The notes under the pieces were generated by a model that searched no databases, was not told the origin of the DNA, and saw only the letters and a list, made by a program, of their open reading frames with translations. From Holophagales bacterium (GTDB taxonomy: Bacteria > Acidobacteriota > Holophagae > Holophagales > Holophagaceae): 5,060 nt of DNA. The stretch covers positions 1-5,060 of the forward strand of contig JAITCJ010000090.1 in assembly GCA_031283145.1 (NCBI GenBank), in the 5' to 3' direction. The position numbers and the translations under genes are program-made. Of this stretch, positions 1-4,615 are shown one piece after another. Each line of letters begins with the position of its first letter. Position 1 is the stretch's first letter.

Positions 1-68
1 GTACGTTCCGTCCTGTATCTGCGGATTCGCTTGAAGTAAATCAAGGAACAGAGGCCAAGTTAAATGAC

Positions 69-102
69 TATAGCCAATCAACTTTATAGCCAATCAACTT
101 TA
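69..102 (+). repeat. 16-bp tandem repeat, two exact copies (dispersed motif)
   Basis: TATAGCCAATCAACTT occurs twice back to back at 69-84 and 85-100, and the first bases of a third unit follow. The unit is a variant of the 17-base motif TATAGC(A/G)(A/G)TTCAACTTT found singly at 380-396 and in other gaps of the window. Its role is unknown. Confidence 0.85.
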
Positions 103-127
103 AAATCATCCTGTTTATCCAAGTGGG

Positions 128-155
128 AGGCACTTCGTTTCAAGGCTGCGCTAGT
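128..155 (+). repeat. 28-bp direct repeat, copy 1
   Basis: This segment starts AGGCACTTCG and matches 458-485 at 25 of 28 bases, exactly 330 bp away. In this copy the arms CACTTC (131-136) and GAAGTG (156-161) can form a 6-bp stem. In copy 2 the right arm is degraded. Immediately after it, GAGCCGCCG (161-169) and GGAATGGA (173-180) recur at 596-604 and 617-624, so the region is a mosaic of shared short blocks. Confidence 0.7.
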
Positions 156-180
156 GAAGTGAGCCGCCGTCAGGAATGGA

Positions 181-320
181 GGCAAATCGCCGTTGGCGCT
201 GGCGCTGCGGGGCAGCGACAGTGACTTTACGGCGATTGACTCCATTAAAAGGCAAATCGCCGTTGGATTTGGTGTTGCGAGGCAATGACAGTGACTTTGC
301 GGCGATTGACCACGTTAAAA
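181..320 (+). repeat. 70-bp tandem repeat, two copies, each able to fold
   Basis: Copies at 181-250 and 251-320 are directly adjacent and match at 58 of 70 bases. Each carries outer arms AATCGCCG and CGGCGATT (185-192 with 230-237; 255-262 with 300-307), perfectly complementary and unchanged in both copies. An inner stem pairs CGCTGC with GCAGCG in copy 1 (203-208, 212-217). In copy 2 the same positions read TGTTGC and GCAATG, which still pair through a C-G to T-A change and two G-U pairs. That pattern suggests selection on a folded RNA or DNA structure rather than on a protein. I do not recognise the element. Confidence 0.75.
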
Positions 321-379
321 GCGGAACGGCAACGCAGACGAAAGGCACAGGGCAACGTACCGTTTTAAAGTTGTTTCAC

Positions 380-396
380 TATAGCAATTCAACTTT
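380..396 (+). repeat. Dispersed 17-base motif
   Basis: This is the clearest single plus-strand copy of the motif, TATAGCAATTCAACTTT. Compare the tandem variant at 69-101 and the minus-strand copies at 659-676, 727-741, 1996-2010 and 3853-3870. All copies lie outside coding sequence, apart from the last three bases of alaX within 727-741. Confidence 0.6.
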
Positions 397-418
397 GGGT
401 TGTCACAACTGCTCCACG

Positions 419-450
419 GGGTGTTTTCCAGGCAAAGACACGGGATTGAC
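419..450 (+). repeat. Degenerate, internally shortened third copy of the 70-bp repeat
   Basis: GGTGTT, GGCAA-GACA and CGG-ATTGAC occur here in the same order as in the second 70-bp unit. About 10 bases between GACA and CGG are missing, and the outer left arm cannot be seen. This looks like a decayed remnant, about 110 bp downstream of the tandem pair and directly in front of the second 28-bp repeat. Confidence 0.45.
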
Positions 451-457
451 AAGGGGT

Positions 458-485
458 AGGCACTTCGTTTCTAGGCTACGCTGGT
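458..485 (+). repeat. 28-bp direct repeat, copy 2
   Basis: This copy matches 128-155 with three mismatches. Together the two copies bracket the 70-bp repeats, as if 128-457 were a unit of 330 bp that begins to repeat at 458. The similarity fades after about 485, so this may be the remains of a larger tandem duplication. Confidence 0.6.
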
Positions 486-658
486 AATGGAGTGATACCA
501 AATCACATTGCTGTTGTGCAAAAGCGGTAGCGTAACATGCCGCAAACAGCCGCATTTGCGCGACCATTTGTAGCATTGGCAATGGGAACTGGTATGAGCC
601 GCCGAAGGCGGAGAGCGGAATGGAAAGCGCAACTGTGAACTATAGAAGGAATGGCAAC

Positions 659-676
659 AAAAGTGGAACTGCTATA
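659..676 (-). repeat. Dispersed 17-base motif, minus-strand copy
   Basis: Read on the minus strand the sequence is TATAGCAGTTCCACTTTT, one base off the consensus core TTCAACTTT. It overlaps the left arm of the AT-rich hairpin at 671-693. Confidence 0.5.
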
Positions 677-700
677 TAAGTCTCATATATAGCGTTTTTC
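671..700 (+). terminator. Possible weak terminator: AT-rich hairpin plus T run
   Basis: GCTATATA (671-678) pairs with TATATAGC (686-693) around a 7-base loop. One G and then five T follow, which is the layout of an intrinsic terminator on the plus strand. The stem is almost all A-T and therefore weak, and no plus-strand gene precedes it in the window. It may simply be part of the repeat mosaic. Confidence 0.25.
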
Positions 701-705
701 GCTTT

Positions 706-741
706 TAGAGCAGTTCAATTACAAAAAATTGAACTGCTCTA
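706..741. terminator. 15-bp perfect hairpin at the 3' end of the editing gene
   Basis: TAGAGCAGTTCAATT (706-720) is perfectly complementary to 727-741 around the loop ACAAAA. The right arm includes the TAG stop of the minus-strand gene. The two arms are two inverted copies of the 17-base dispersed motif. As a terminator it is unusual: on the minus strand an A-rich stretch follows rather than a T run, so it may protect the mRNA 3' end or act as a Rho-dependent or mutual barrier instead of an intrinsic stop. The structure is certain; the function is inferred. Confidence 0.5.
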
Positions 742-1938
742 TTTCACGCCGGCGCGTAAAATGGCGGCGGCTTCCCGCAATTTGCTTAAATCTCCGAATT
801 TGCCTTGGAATTGTCTGCCTGATCCGCCGCCTTTCCCATTCAATACAGCGGCTGCTTCGCGGCCTAATTTTGGTATGTCGGCTTCGCAGGCGCTTCCGGC
901 GGCAAGGCTGAAAAAGGCGTTCCCGTCTTTTTCAGCGGTCACAAAGATTGCGCGGTTGTTATCAAGCTCAAGCAGCAGACGAACGATTTTTTGCAAAAAA
1001 CCGGCGTCTTTGTTTTCAAAGTGACGGACCAACAAGGTTCCCGGCTCCGCGGCCATGAACTTCGCGTACAGATCGGCTAACTCATCCTCCGTATGGCGCA
1101 GGGAGCGTTCCAACTCCTTTTCATGGGCTATGCGCTGCTCAATGGCGGCAGCCAGGGCATCGTCCGGACGCCCTAAAATGGTCCTCAGTTGGTGTCCGCG
1201 CTGTTCATGGGCTTCCATGCGGTCGCGGAGCCTCTTGCCAAAAATGAAAAACAGCCGCGTTCCGCCGCGAATCGGCTCCGCGCTGAGCAATTTCAAGCAT
1301 TCAAGTTCCGATGTTGACGACATATGGGTGCCGCCGCATGTGTTTATGTCCAGACCTTGTATCTCAACCAGGCGGACGTCGCCCTGATGACCATCGGGCA
1401 GACCGCGTGAGCGTACGTCGCGCGTTTTGTATTCTTCCTGAGTCACCCAGAACGCGCTGACGCTTCTTGCGGCGATAATTTCCCCGATAACGGCTTCTTC
1501 CAGTTCATGACGCTGACCCCGCGTGATTTGGGGAGCGTCAAGCTCAATATCACAGAGGTCGGGACCCAGATGAAAAGCCGTCGTAGCCCAGCCGAAACGG
1601 CCGCGCGCGACAGCGGTGAGCAGGTGCTGACCGGTGTGCTGCTGCATGTGATCAAAACGGCGCTTCCAGTCCAAGTGCACTTCTGTTGGTCCTGGTTCCA
1701 GTAAGCTGTCAACAATGTGTATGTCTTCGCGTGTGTCTCCGCTATGCCCGTGAATGACGTCCAGCACATTGGCGCTGCCTATGCGTCCGCGGTCGCCCGG
1801 CTGTCCTCCGCCTTCCGGAAACAGTATTGAGTCTTCGAGGACAACGCAATAATATCCTTTGTTCTCAAAAACTTTAAGTATGTTGGTCTTCAACTCCCTG
1901 GCGTATGCGTCGGTTTCAAAGGTTTTACGCTCTCTCAT
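739..1938 (-). CDS. Alanyl-tRNA editing protein, AlaX-type with DHHA1-like C-terminus
   Basis: This 399-residue protein probably hydrolyses mischarged Ser- or Gly-tRNA(Ala) in the cytoplasm, as a free-standing relative of the editing half of alanyl-tRNA synthetase. Residues 41-51 give the AlaX/AlaRS signature PEGGGQPGDRG. The zinc ligands are intact in HTGQH (H101, H105) and CGGTH (C201, H205). Residues about 262-298 look like a charged helical, coiled-coil linker. The tail ends in a glycine-rich motif (GKGGGSGRQFQGK, 368-380) typical of DHHA1 domains. The length fits the long, DHHA1-bearing AlaX class, and there is no aminoacylation domain, so it is not a truncated AlaRS. The ATG at 1938 gives the expected N-terminus about 40 residues before the GGGQ motif, but no clear Shine-Dalgarno precedes it. 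It is transcribed divergently from dut and is single-gene in the window. Confidence in the family is high; substrate preference (Ser or Gly) cannot be read from the sequence. Confidence 0.93.
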   Translation of the reverse strand: MRERKTFETDAYARELKTNILKVFENKGYYCVVLEDSILFPEGGGQPGDRGRIGSANVLDVIHGHSGDTREDIHIVDSLLEPGPTEVHLDWKRRFDHMQQHTGQHLLTAVARGRFGWATTAFHLGPDLCDIELDAPQITRGQRHELEEAVIGEIIAARSVSAFWVTQEEYKTRDVRSRGLPDGHQGDVRLVEIQGLDINTCGGTHMSSTSELECLKLLSAEPIRGGTRLFFIFGKRLRDRMEAHEQRGHQLRTILGRPDDALAAAIEQRIAHEKELERSLRHTEDELADLYAKFMAAEPGTLLVRHFENKDAGFLQKIVRLLLELDNNRAIFVTAEKDGNAFFSLAAGSACEADIPKLGREAAAVLNGKGGGSGRQFQGKFGDLSKLREAAAILRAGVK

Positions 1939-1971
1939 ACAAAAACCGTATCAGTGAATTTTGATATTTCC

Positions 1972-2001
1972 ATAATAAAATTTGACGGGATGCTGAATCA
2001 A
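1972..2001 (-). promoter_or_regulatory. Candidate promoter for the alanyl-tRNA editing gene
   Basis: On the minus strand TTGATT (1996-2001) and TATTAT (1972-1977) are separated by 18 bases, about 34 bases ahead of the ATG at 1938. The -10 matches 5 of 6 and the -35 matches 4 of 6 of the sigma-70-type consensus. The -35 lies inside a copy of the dispersed motif. Inferred by eye only. Confidence 0.35.
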
Positions 2002-2010
2002 ACTGCTCTA
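1996..2010 (-). repeat. Dispersed motif copy upstream of the editing gene
   Basis: The minus strand reads TAGAGCAGTTTGATT, matching the copy at 727-741 in 13 of 15 bases and in the same orientation. The editing gene is thus bracketed by two direct copies of the motif, one just after it and one just before it. Confidence 0.5.
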
Positions 2011-2060
2011 AAATGTCATAAAGGCCCTTGCTAAAGCCTGTGGGCTAAATAATTCGCGGA

Positions 2061-2073
2061 TTCAACTTTATAG
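2061..2073 (+). repeat. Partial dispersed motif in the dut leader
   Basis: GGATTCAACTTTATAG (2058-2073) carries the TTCAACTTTA core of the motif and ends about 20 bases ahead of the dut start, just before its ribosome binding site. The TATAGC half is replaced by AATTCGC on the left, although a TATAG follows on the right. Confidence 0.35.
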
Positions 2074-2093
2074 TCCCGCCGCAGGAACCAAAA

Positions 2094-2549
2094 ATGAATA
2101 TCCAGGTTTATAAGCTCCCGTACGCTCAGGACTTGCCTCTCCCCTCCCGCGCTACACCTCATTCCGCCGGCATGGACTTGAGGGCGGCATTACCGGCGGA
2201 TCAGTCCGTGGTTTTGCTCCCCGGCGACCGCTACCTTGTGCCAACAGGTCTGGCGATGGCCATACCGGTTGGTTTTGAGGCTCAAATCCGCCCCAGATCA
2301 GGTTTGGCGCTCAAGGCCGGCGTCACAGTTTTGAACGCGCCAGGCACCATAGACGCGGATTATCGGAATGAAGTGATGGTTTTACTAGTGAACCACGGTC
2401 AAACCCCATTTGAAATCAGGCGGGGAGACAGGATTGCGCAGATGCTGATAGCTCCGGTTCCCGAATGTTCGTGGATTCCGGTTGAGAATGCCGATGACCT
2501 GGGAGATACAGAGCGCGGACTGGGTGGGTACGGGTCAACGGGGATGTGA
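2094..2549 (+). CDS. dut: Deoxyuridine 5'-triphosphate nucleotidohydrolase (dUTPase)
   Basis: This 151-residue trimeric-type dUTPase converts dUTP to dUMP and pyrophosphate, keeping uracil out of DNA and supplying dUMP for thymidylate synthesis in the cytoplasm. All five family motifs are present in order: AGMDLRA (25-31), RPRSGLA (66-72), [11 protein letters not shown] (84-94; D87 matches the catalytic Asp and Y90 the residue that stacks on uracil), RGDRIAQ (110-116) and the flexible C-terminal [10 protein letters not shown] (141-150). The last has Tyr where Phe is more usual. Length is standard. AGGA at 2083-2086, seven bases ahead of ATG 2094, supports the start. It stands alone, divergent from the editing gene and followed by hairpins, so it is probably monocistronic. 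Identification is secure. Confidence 0.97.
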   Translation: MNIQVYKLPYAQDLPLPSRATPHSAGMDLRAALPADQSVVLLPGDRYLVPTGLAMAIPVGFEAQIRPRSGLALKAGVTVLNAPGTIDADYRNEVMVLLVNHGQTPFEIRRGDRIAQMLIAPVPECSWIPVENADDLGDTERGLGGYGSTGM

Positions 2550-2552
2550 TAC

Positions 2553-2587
2553 TATTTCCCATTTTTGTCGCGCGAAAATGGGAAATA
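2553..2587. terminator. dut: 13-bp perfect hairpin just after dut
   Basis: TATTTCCCATTTT (2553-2565) is perfectly complementary to 2575-2587 around a 9-base loop, starting 4 bases past the dut stop. It probably ends or stabilises the dut transcript. It lacks the T run expected directly after an intrinsic terminator. Confidence 0.55.
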
Positions 2588-2665
2588 TTGCCTTGCAAAA
2601 TCACGTATTGAGCCGATCTTTATCACATTTTAAACAGGAAATTCTATGAGATTGTATTATAGACA

Positions 2666-2707
2666 ATGAACCTGAAAAACAGTGCGCAGTCTGTTTTTCA
2701 GGTTCAT
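2666..2707. terminator. 17-bp perfect hairpin
   Basis: ATGAACCTGAAAAACAG (2666-2682) is perfectly complementary to 2691-2707 around the loop TGCGCAGT. This is the longest perfect stem in the window. It could be a barrier to transcription in either direction. There is no T run after it on either strand, only five T inside the stem, so a standard intrinsic terminator is not proven. Confidence 0.5.
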
Positions 2708-2790
2708 CCTTACTCCACTGTGGTTTGAGACCCCGGCCTTGCTGCGGATACGGCATCGCAAGCGTTCCTTCAGGCCGGAACAGCCACGCG

Positions 2791-2810
2791 CCCTGCCTTA
2801 AAAGGCGGGG
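2791..2810. repeat. Hairpin with alternative partners
   Basis: CCCTGCCTT (2791-2799) pairs with AAGGCGGGG (2802-2810) with one G-U pair and a 2-base loop. The left-arm CCCTGCC is also complementary to GGCAGGG at 2833-2839 in the next hairpin. The two folds would exclude each other. Confidence 0.5.
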
Positions 2811-2826
2811 TATCATTGCGGGGCTG

Positions 2827-2861
2827 ATGTTTGGCAGGGGACGCAAACCCCTGCCAAACAT
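2827..2861. repeat. 14-bp perfect hairpin
   Basis: ATGTTTGGCAGGGG (2827-2840) is perfectly complementary to 2848-2861 around the loop ACGCAAA. It lies 16 bases after the previous hairpin and 7 bases before the next one. Confidence 0.6.
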
Positions 2862-2868
2862 TCATAAC

Positions 2869-2900
2869 GCATGGGCCTAAAGGCCCATGCCTCTTTATTG
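2869..2900 (+). terminator. 10-bp GC-rich hairpin followed by a T-rich stretch
   Basis: GCATGGGCCT (2869-2878) pairs perfectly with AGGCCCATGC (2881-2890) around AA, and CTCTTTATTG follows. The GC-rich stem and T-rich tail on the plus strand are the most terminator-like arrangement in this interval. It sits 60 bases before gene A, where it could insulate gene A from upstream reading or attenuate it. Confidence 0.4.
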
Positions 2901-2933
2901 CTTGAGAGCGCTTTCCCAGAGATTGCTGTACAC

Positions 2934-2997
2934 TTGGACAGGAGGTAATCATGCTCAAACGCTTCTTGGCTTCGGCCGCTTTTGCTGTAATGCTTGG
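2934..2997 (+). repeat. Leader cassette, copy 1 (ribosome binding site plus signal-peptide codons of gene A)
   Basis: This segment matches 3942-4005 at 61 of 64 bases. It covers the strong Shine-Dalgarno AGGAGGT (2940-2946, four bases before ATG 2951) and the first 15 codons of gene A. The similarity stops at the end of the signal-peptide core, and the downstream genes are unrelated. Two different secreted proteins therefore use the same expression and export module. Confidence 0.9.
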
Positions 2998-3784
2998 TAT
3001 CCAATCCATTTCTTTGCTGGCCGAGGACTTGGTTATAGATTTCAAGTCCAAACAAAGCGGATCGTTTGGATCAGTTAGCTACACAGTTACAGCGTATTAC
3101 TCAAGCCAGTATCATCTCCGCAAATATCACAATAGCCGCGAAGATGACCTGACTGATTATGTGAACTCTGTCAAATACCACATTAATCACGGGGAAAAGA
3201 CCATTAAAAAATACACGCTTGAGGACGCAATCAAGTATGACGAAGTTCTTGCTAAGGCCAAGCTGGATATGCCTGAGAAGTTTGAAATTAATCTTGACGA
3301 AGAGATGAAACATTTCATTAGCATGGAAGAAAATATTGATGAATTAATGAGAAAACTCATTGATGAAAACAATGAGCCGACAGTAAAGAAAACTGGCGCG
3401 GAAAAGGTTCTAAAGAGAAAATGCGACAAGTGGAAAGCTTCTTTGGGCAATATTATAAGCCTTGAAGTAAGCCTTGACCCTACGCTGATTCCGCCGGAGC
3501 CTCAAAATATTGAGGTTGACAGGGTGTTGACTAATGCCCTTTCAAAGGTGACCATGAGACTTTCTGAGAAAGCGCGTAACCCGGACGGCGGGACTACATT
3601 AAAAAGGCAAGCAAAAGTTCTTATTTGGTCTAAAGTCCTGAAACTGGAAGAAGAAGCTACCAGAGTTGTCCAAGGCCCGATTCCGGCTTCTGTATTTGAA
3701 CTGCCCAAGGGCTATACGATGGAAGACGAAGGTAAAAAAAAGCTGGAGAAGCTGATTGAAACGCTGGCCGGCATGACGCGCTGA
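2951..3784 (+). CDS. Gene A: secreted DUF4412-like protein of unknown function
   Basis: This 277-residue protein has a clear signal peptide: MLKRF, then a hydrophobic core, with likely cleavage after SLLA (residue 24) before EDLVIDF. The mature part opens with a beta-type stretch (26-55) and continues with a highly charged helical part (about 82-140). It ends with segments that resemble the DUF4412 family from memory: TG-EKV---KCDKW (148-161), then a final IPASVFELPKGYTM (244-257). That family is exported and thought to share a LolA/LolB-like fold; the assignment is inference. There is one cysteine (C158) and no lipobox. The start is fixed by AGGAGGT at 2940-2946. Bases 3005-3411 are repeated in gene C, with most changes confined to codons 55-77. 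The cellular site is probably the periplasm or outside. Confidence 0.85.
   Translation: MLKRFLASAAFAVMLGIQSISLLAEDLVIDFKSKQSGSFGSVSYTVTAYYSSQYHLRKYHNSREDDLTDYVNSVKYHINHGEKTIKKYTLEDAIKYDEVLAKAKLDMPEKFEINLDEEMKHFISMEENIDELMRKLIDENNEPTVKKTGAEKVLKRKCDKWKASLGNIISLEVSLDPTLIPPEPQNIEVDRVLTNALSKVTMRLSEKARNPDGGTTLKRQAKVLIWSKVLKLEEEATRVVQGPIPASVFELPKGYTMEDEGKKKLEKLIETLAGMTR
3005..3411 (+). repeat. Mature-part duplication, copy 1 (in gene A)
   Basis: It aligns without gaps to 4654-5060 (offset 1649) and is cut only by the window end. I count 23 differences in 407 bases: 17 in the 69-bp block 3113-3181 and only 6 in the other 338 bases. The homology begins at codon 19 of gene A, 8 bases after the A/B leader homology ends. 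Confidence 0.95.
3113..3181 (+). other. Hypervariable block of gene A (codons 55-77)
   Basis: Compared with 4762-4830 of gene C, 12 of 23 codons differ and 10 of these change the residue: H/C, R/S, Y/D, H/N, R/H, E/K, D/Y, T/D, K/R and H/R. Several involve charge reversal or loss. The flanking DNA is nearly identical, with mainly silent changes. The block lies just behind the N-terminal beta-type stretch of the mature protein, possibly an exposed loop or strand. Confidence 0.85.
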
Positions 3785-3852
3785 CGCTGTGGCGATTTTT
3801 GCTTTTATTGCTTTTTTCTGCAAGCAAATCATGGCATAACAGTTCAGCTATG

Positions 3853-3870
3853 AAAAGTTGAACCGCTATA
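3853..3870 (-). repeat. Dispersed 17-base motif between genes A and B
   Basis: The minus strand reads TATAGCGGTTCAACTTTT, a near-consensus copy. A partial second copy in the same orientation follows on the minus strand (ATAGCTGAACT, around 3840-3850). Confidence 0.55.
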
Positions 3871-3896
3871 TTACCGCTTAAAATAAAATTCTTTTC

Positions 3897-3925
3897 TTGA
3901 CATGGATGTTTCATTGTTCAACAAT
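3897..3925 (+). promoter_or_regulatory. Candidate promoter of gene B with a palindrome over the -10
   Basis: A perfect -35 TTGACA (3897-3902) is followed after 17 bases by AACAAT (3920-3925), 33 bases ahead of the gene B start. The perfect palindrome ATTGTT-C-AACAAT (3913-3925) covers the -10 box and could be an operator. The predicted transcript would begin near 3932, which also argues against a translation start at 3902. Gene A has no matching sequence upstream, so regulation of A and B may differ. Confidence 0.45.
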
Positions 3926-3941
3926 ACTCATGGACACTCAA

Positions 3942-4005
3942 TTGGACAGGAGGTAACCATGTTCAAACGCTTCTTGGCTTCGGCCGCTTTTGCTGTGATG
4001 CTTGG
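3942..4005 (+). repeat. Leader cassette, copy 2 (in front of and within gene B)
   Basis: This is the counterpart of 2934-2997, with three mismatches, one of which changes residue 2 (Leu to Phe). It includes AGGAGGT at 3948-3954, four bases before ATG 3959. Conservation of the ribosome binding site with this ATG in both genes decides the start of gene B. Confidence 0.9.
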
Positions 4006-4615
4006 CGCTTTTACGTTTCTTGGCGCCCAATCCCCTGCGGGACAGAAACTCTACGCTTTCTATGCTACTCAAACGGGCAGAGAACTTAATGTGGTTCTGG
4101 ACAATTTGACCACCACTGTTCATGGAAACGGCACTAAAACAGTAGTAATTGATCTGTCTTATCAATTTAACGACGGGGTCACAGCTCCCGTAACAATTAC
4201 GCTGTTGCCAGATGAGACCGTCACAGCGGAAGGGTTTGAATATCTAACGCAGCTTCTGAATTCCAGACCGGAATTTTCTACTCATTTTGATAAAGCCATA
4301 GTCGGGAACGCCATAATACTTGCTCCGGGCATTGATCTTGATACTCCGTATGATCCATTTAATCCGGGTGGCATATTTGATCCAAGTTCTCCAAACATGC
4401 CGCTGGACATCATATGTAAACCAAATGAGATTATCGCGTATGGTTTCTGGTCAACTATCTGGGACTGGATTTGTGGTCAGCTCCATAACCCTGGGGTAAT
4501 TTACAGTTATGATTTCCCCTCTGGAGCGTTACACGTTGCTTTAAAAGTGGGATATAACGCAAAGCAAGGATGGAACATTAGCATTGGTATTGAAGCGAGC
4601 GATCTCCTCAAATGA
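3959..4615 (+). CDS. Gene B: secreted protein of unknown family
   Basis: This 218-residue protein has a signal peptide almost identical to that of gene A (MFKRFLASAAFAVMLG), with likely cleavage after FLGA (residue 23). I do not recognise the mature part. It looks mostly beta-stranded (44-50, 61-70, 77-83, 115-121, 180-210) and has a Pro/Asp/Gly-rich stretch at 124-149. It also has two cysteines (C153 and C172) that could form a disulfide after export, and an aromatic patch FWSTIWDW (163-170). An in-frame ATG at 3902 would add 19 residues, but it lies on the -35 box, has no ribosome binding site and would bury the signal peptide, so 3959 is preferred. Its stop overlaps the start of gene C (ATGA), so B and C are probably co-transcribed and may act together. 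Confidence 0.8.
   Translation: MFKRFLASAAFAVMLGAFTFLGAQSPAGQKLYAFYATQTGRELNVVLDNLTTTVHGNGTKTVVIDLSYQFNDGVTAPVTITLLPDETVTAEGFEYLTQLLNSRPEFSTHFDKAIVGNAIILAPGIDLDTPYDPFNPGGIFDPSSPNMPLDIICKPNEIIAYGFWSTIWDWICGQLHNPGVIYSYDFPSGALHVALKVGYNAKQGWNISIGIEASDLLK

Larger units (their letters stand above)
1..738. other. Repeat-rich intergenic region without a convincing gene
   Basis: I find no protein gene I would defend here. The longest open frame (176-487, plus) runs through two 70-bp tandem repeats. Since 70 is not a multiple of three, the two copies are read in different frames, giving an arginine-rich, low-complexity product with no ribosome binding site. What the stretch does hold is listed separately: a 16-bp tandem pair, a 28-bp direct repeat, the 70-bp tandem pair with a shortened third copy, copies of the 17-base dispersed motif, and two hairpins near the end. 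Bases 1-68 and about 500-590 show nothing I recognise. Confidence 0.7.
2550..2950. other. Gene-free interval packed with hairpins
   Basis: No protein gene is supported here. The open frames on the minus strand run through palindromes and show no ribosome binding site or recognisable sequence. Besides the hairpins listed separately, CCGGCCT (2733-2739) pairs with AGGCCGG (2772-2778). Bases 2588-2665 are AT-rich and show nothing I recognise. The last 60 bases before gene A contain its ribosome binding site but no promoter I could place with confidence. Confidence 0.65.

Noticed and set aside
128..485. CRISPR-like array
   Set aside because: There are only two imperfect repeats at 330-bp spacing, and the 70-bp units are directly adjacent without unique spacers. 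No cas gene is present.
176..487. 103-codon plus-strand open frame across the repeats
   Set aside because: It has no ribosome binding site, and the 70-bp repeats are read in two different frames. The structure seen is explained by hairpin-forming DNA rather than by protein.
739..1938. Editing gene as a decayed alanyl-tRNA synthetase
   Set aside because: It begins with its own ATG and a normal AlaX N-terminus, keeps all zinc ligands and has the usual length for a long AlaX protein, so it is a complete gene of its own class.
2416..3055. Minus-strand frames across the hairpin interval and the start of gene A
   Set aside because: They run through palindromes, lack ribosome binding sites, overlap well-supported plus-strand genes (dut and gene A) and show no recognisable sequence.
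3113..3181. Diversity-generating retroelement as the cause of the variable block
   Set aside because: No reverse transcriptase or template repeat is in the window. Differences include third codon positions and several C/T and G/T pairs, so adenine-specific mutagenesis is not evident from two copies. It could only be revived by a template copy elsewhere.
3808..3827. TTGCTT/AAGCAA hairpin after gene A as a terminator
   Set aside because: The six-base stem is weak, the T run lies in the loop rather than after the stem, and no T tail follows.
3902..3958. Upstream ATG extending gene B by 19 residues
   Set aside because: It overlaps the candidate -35, has no Shine-Dalgarno and would place polar residues before the signal peptide. 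The ATG at 3959 has AGGAGGT and is conserved with gene A.
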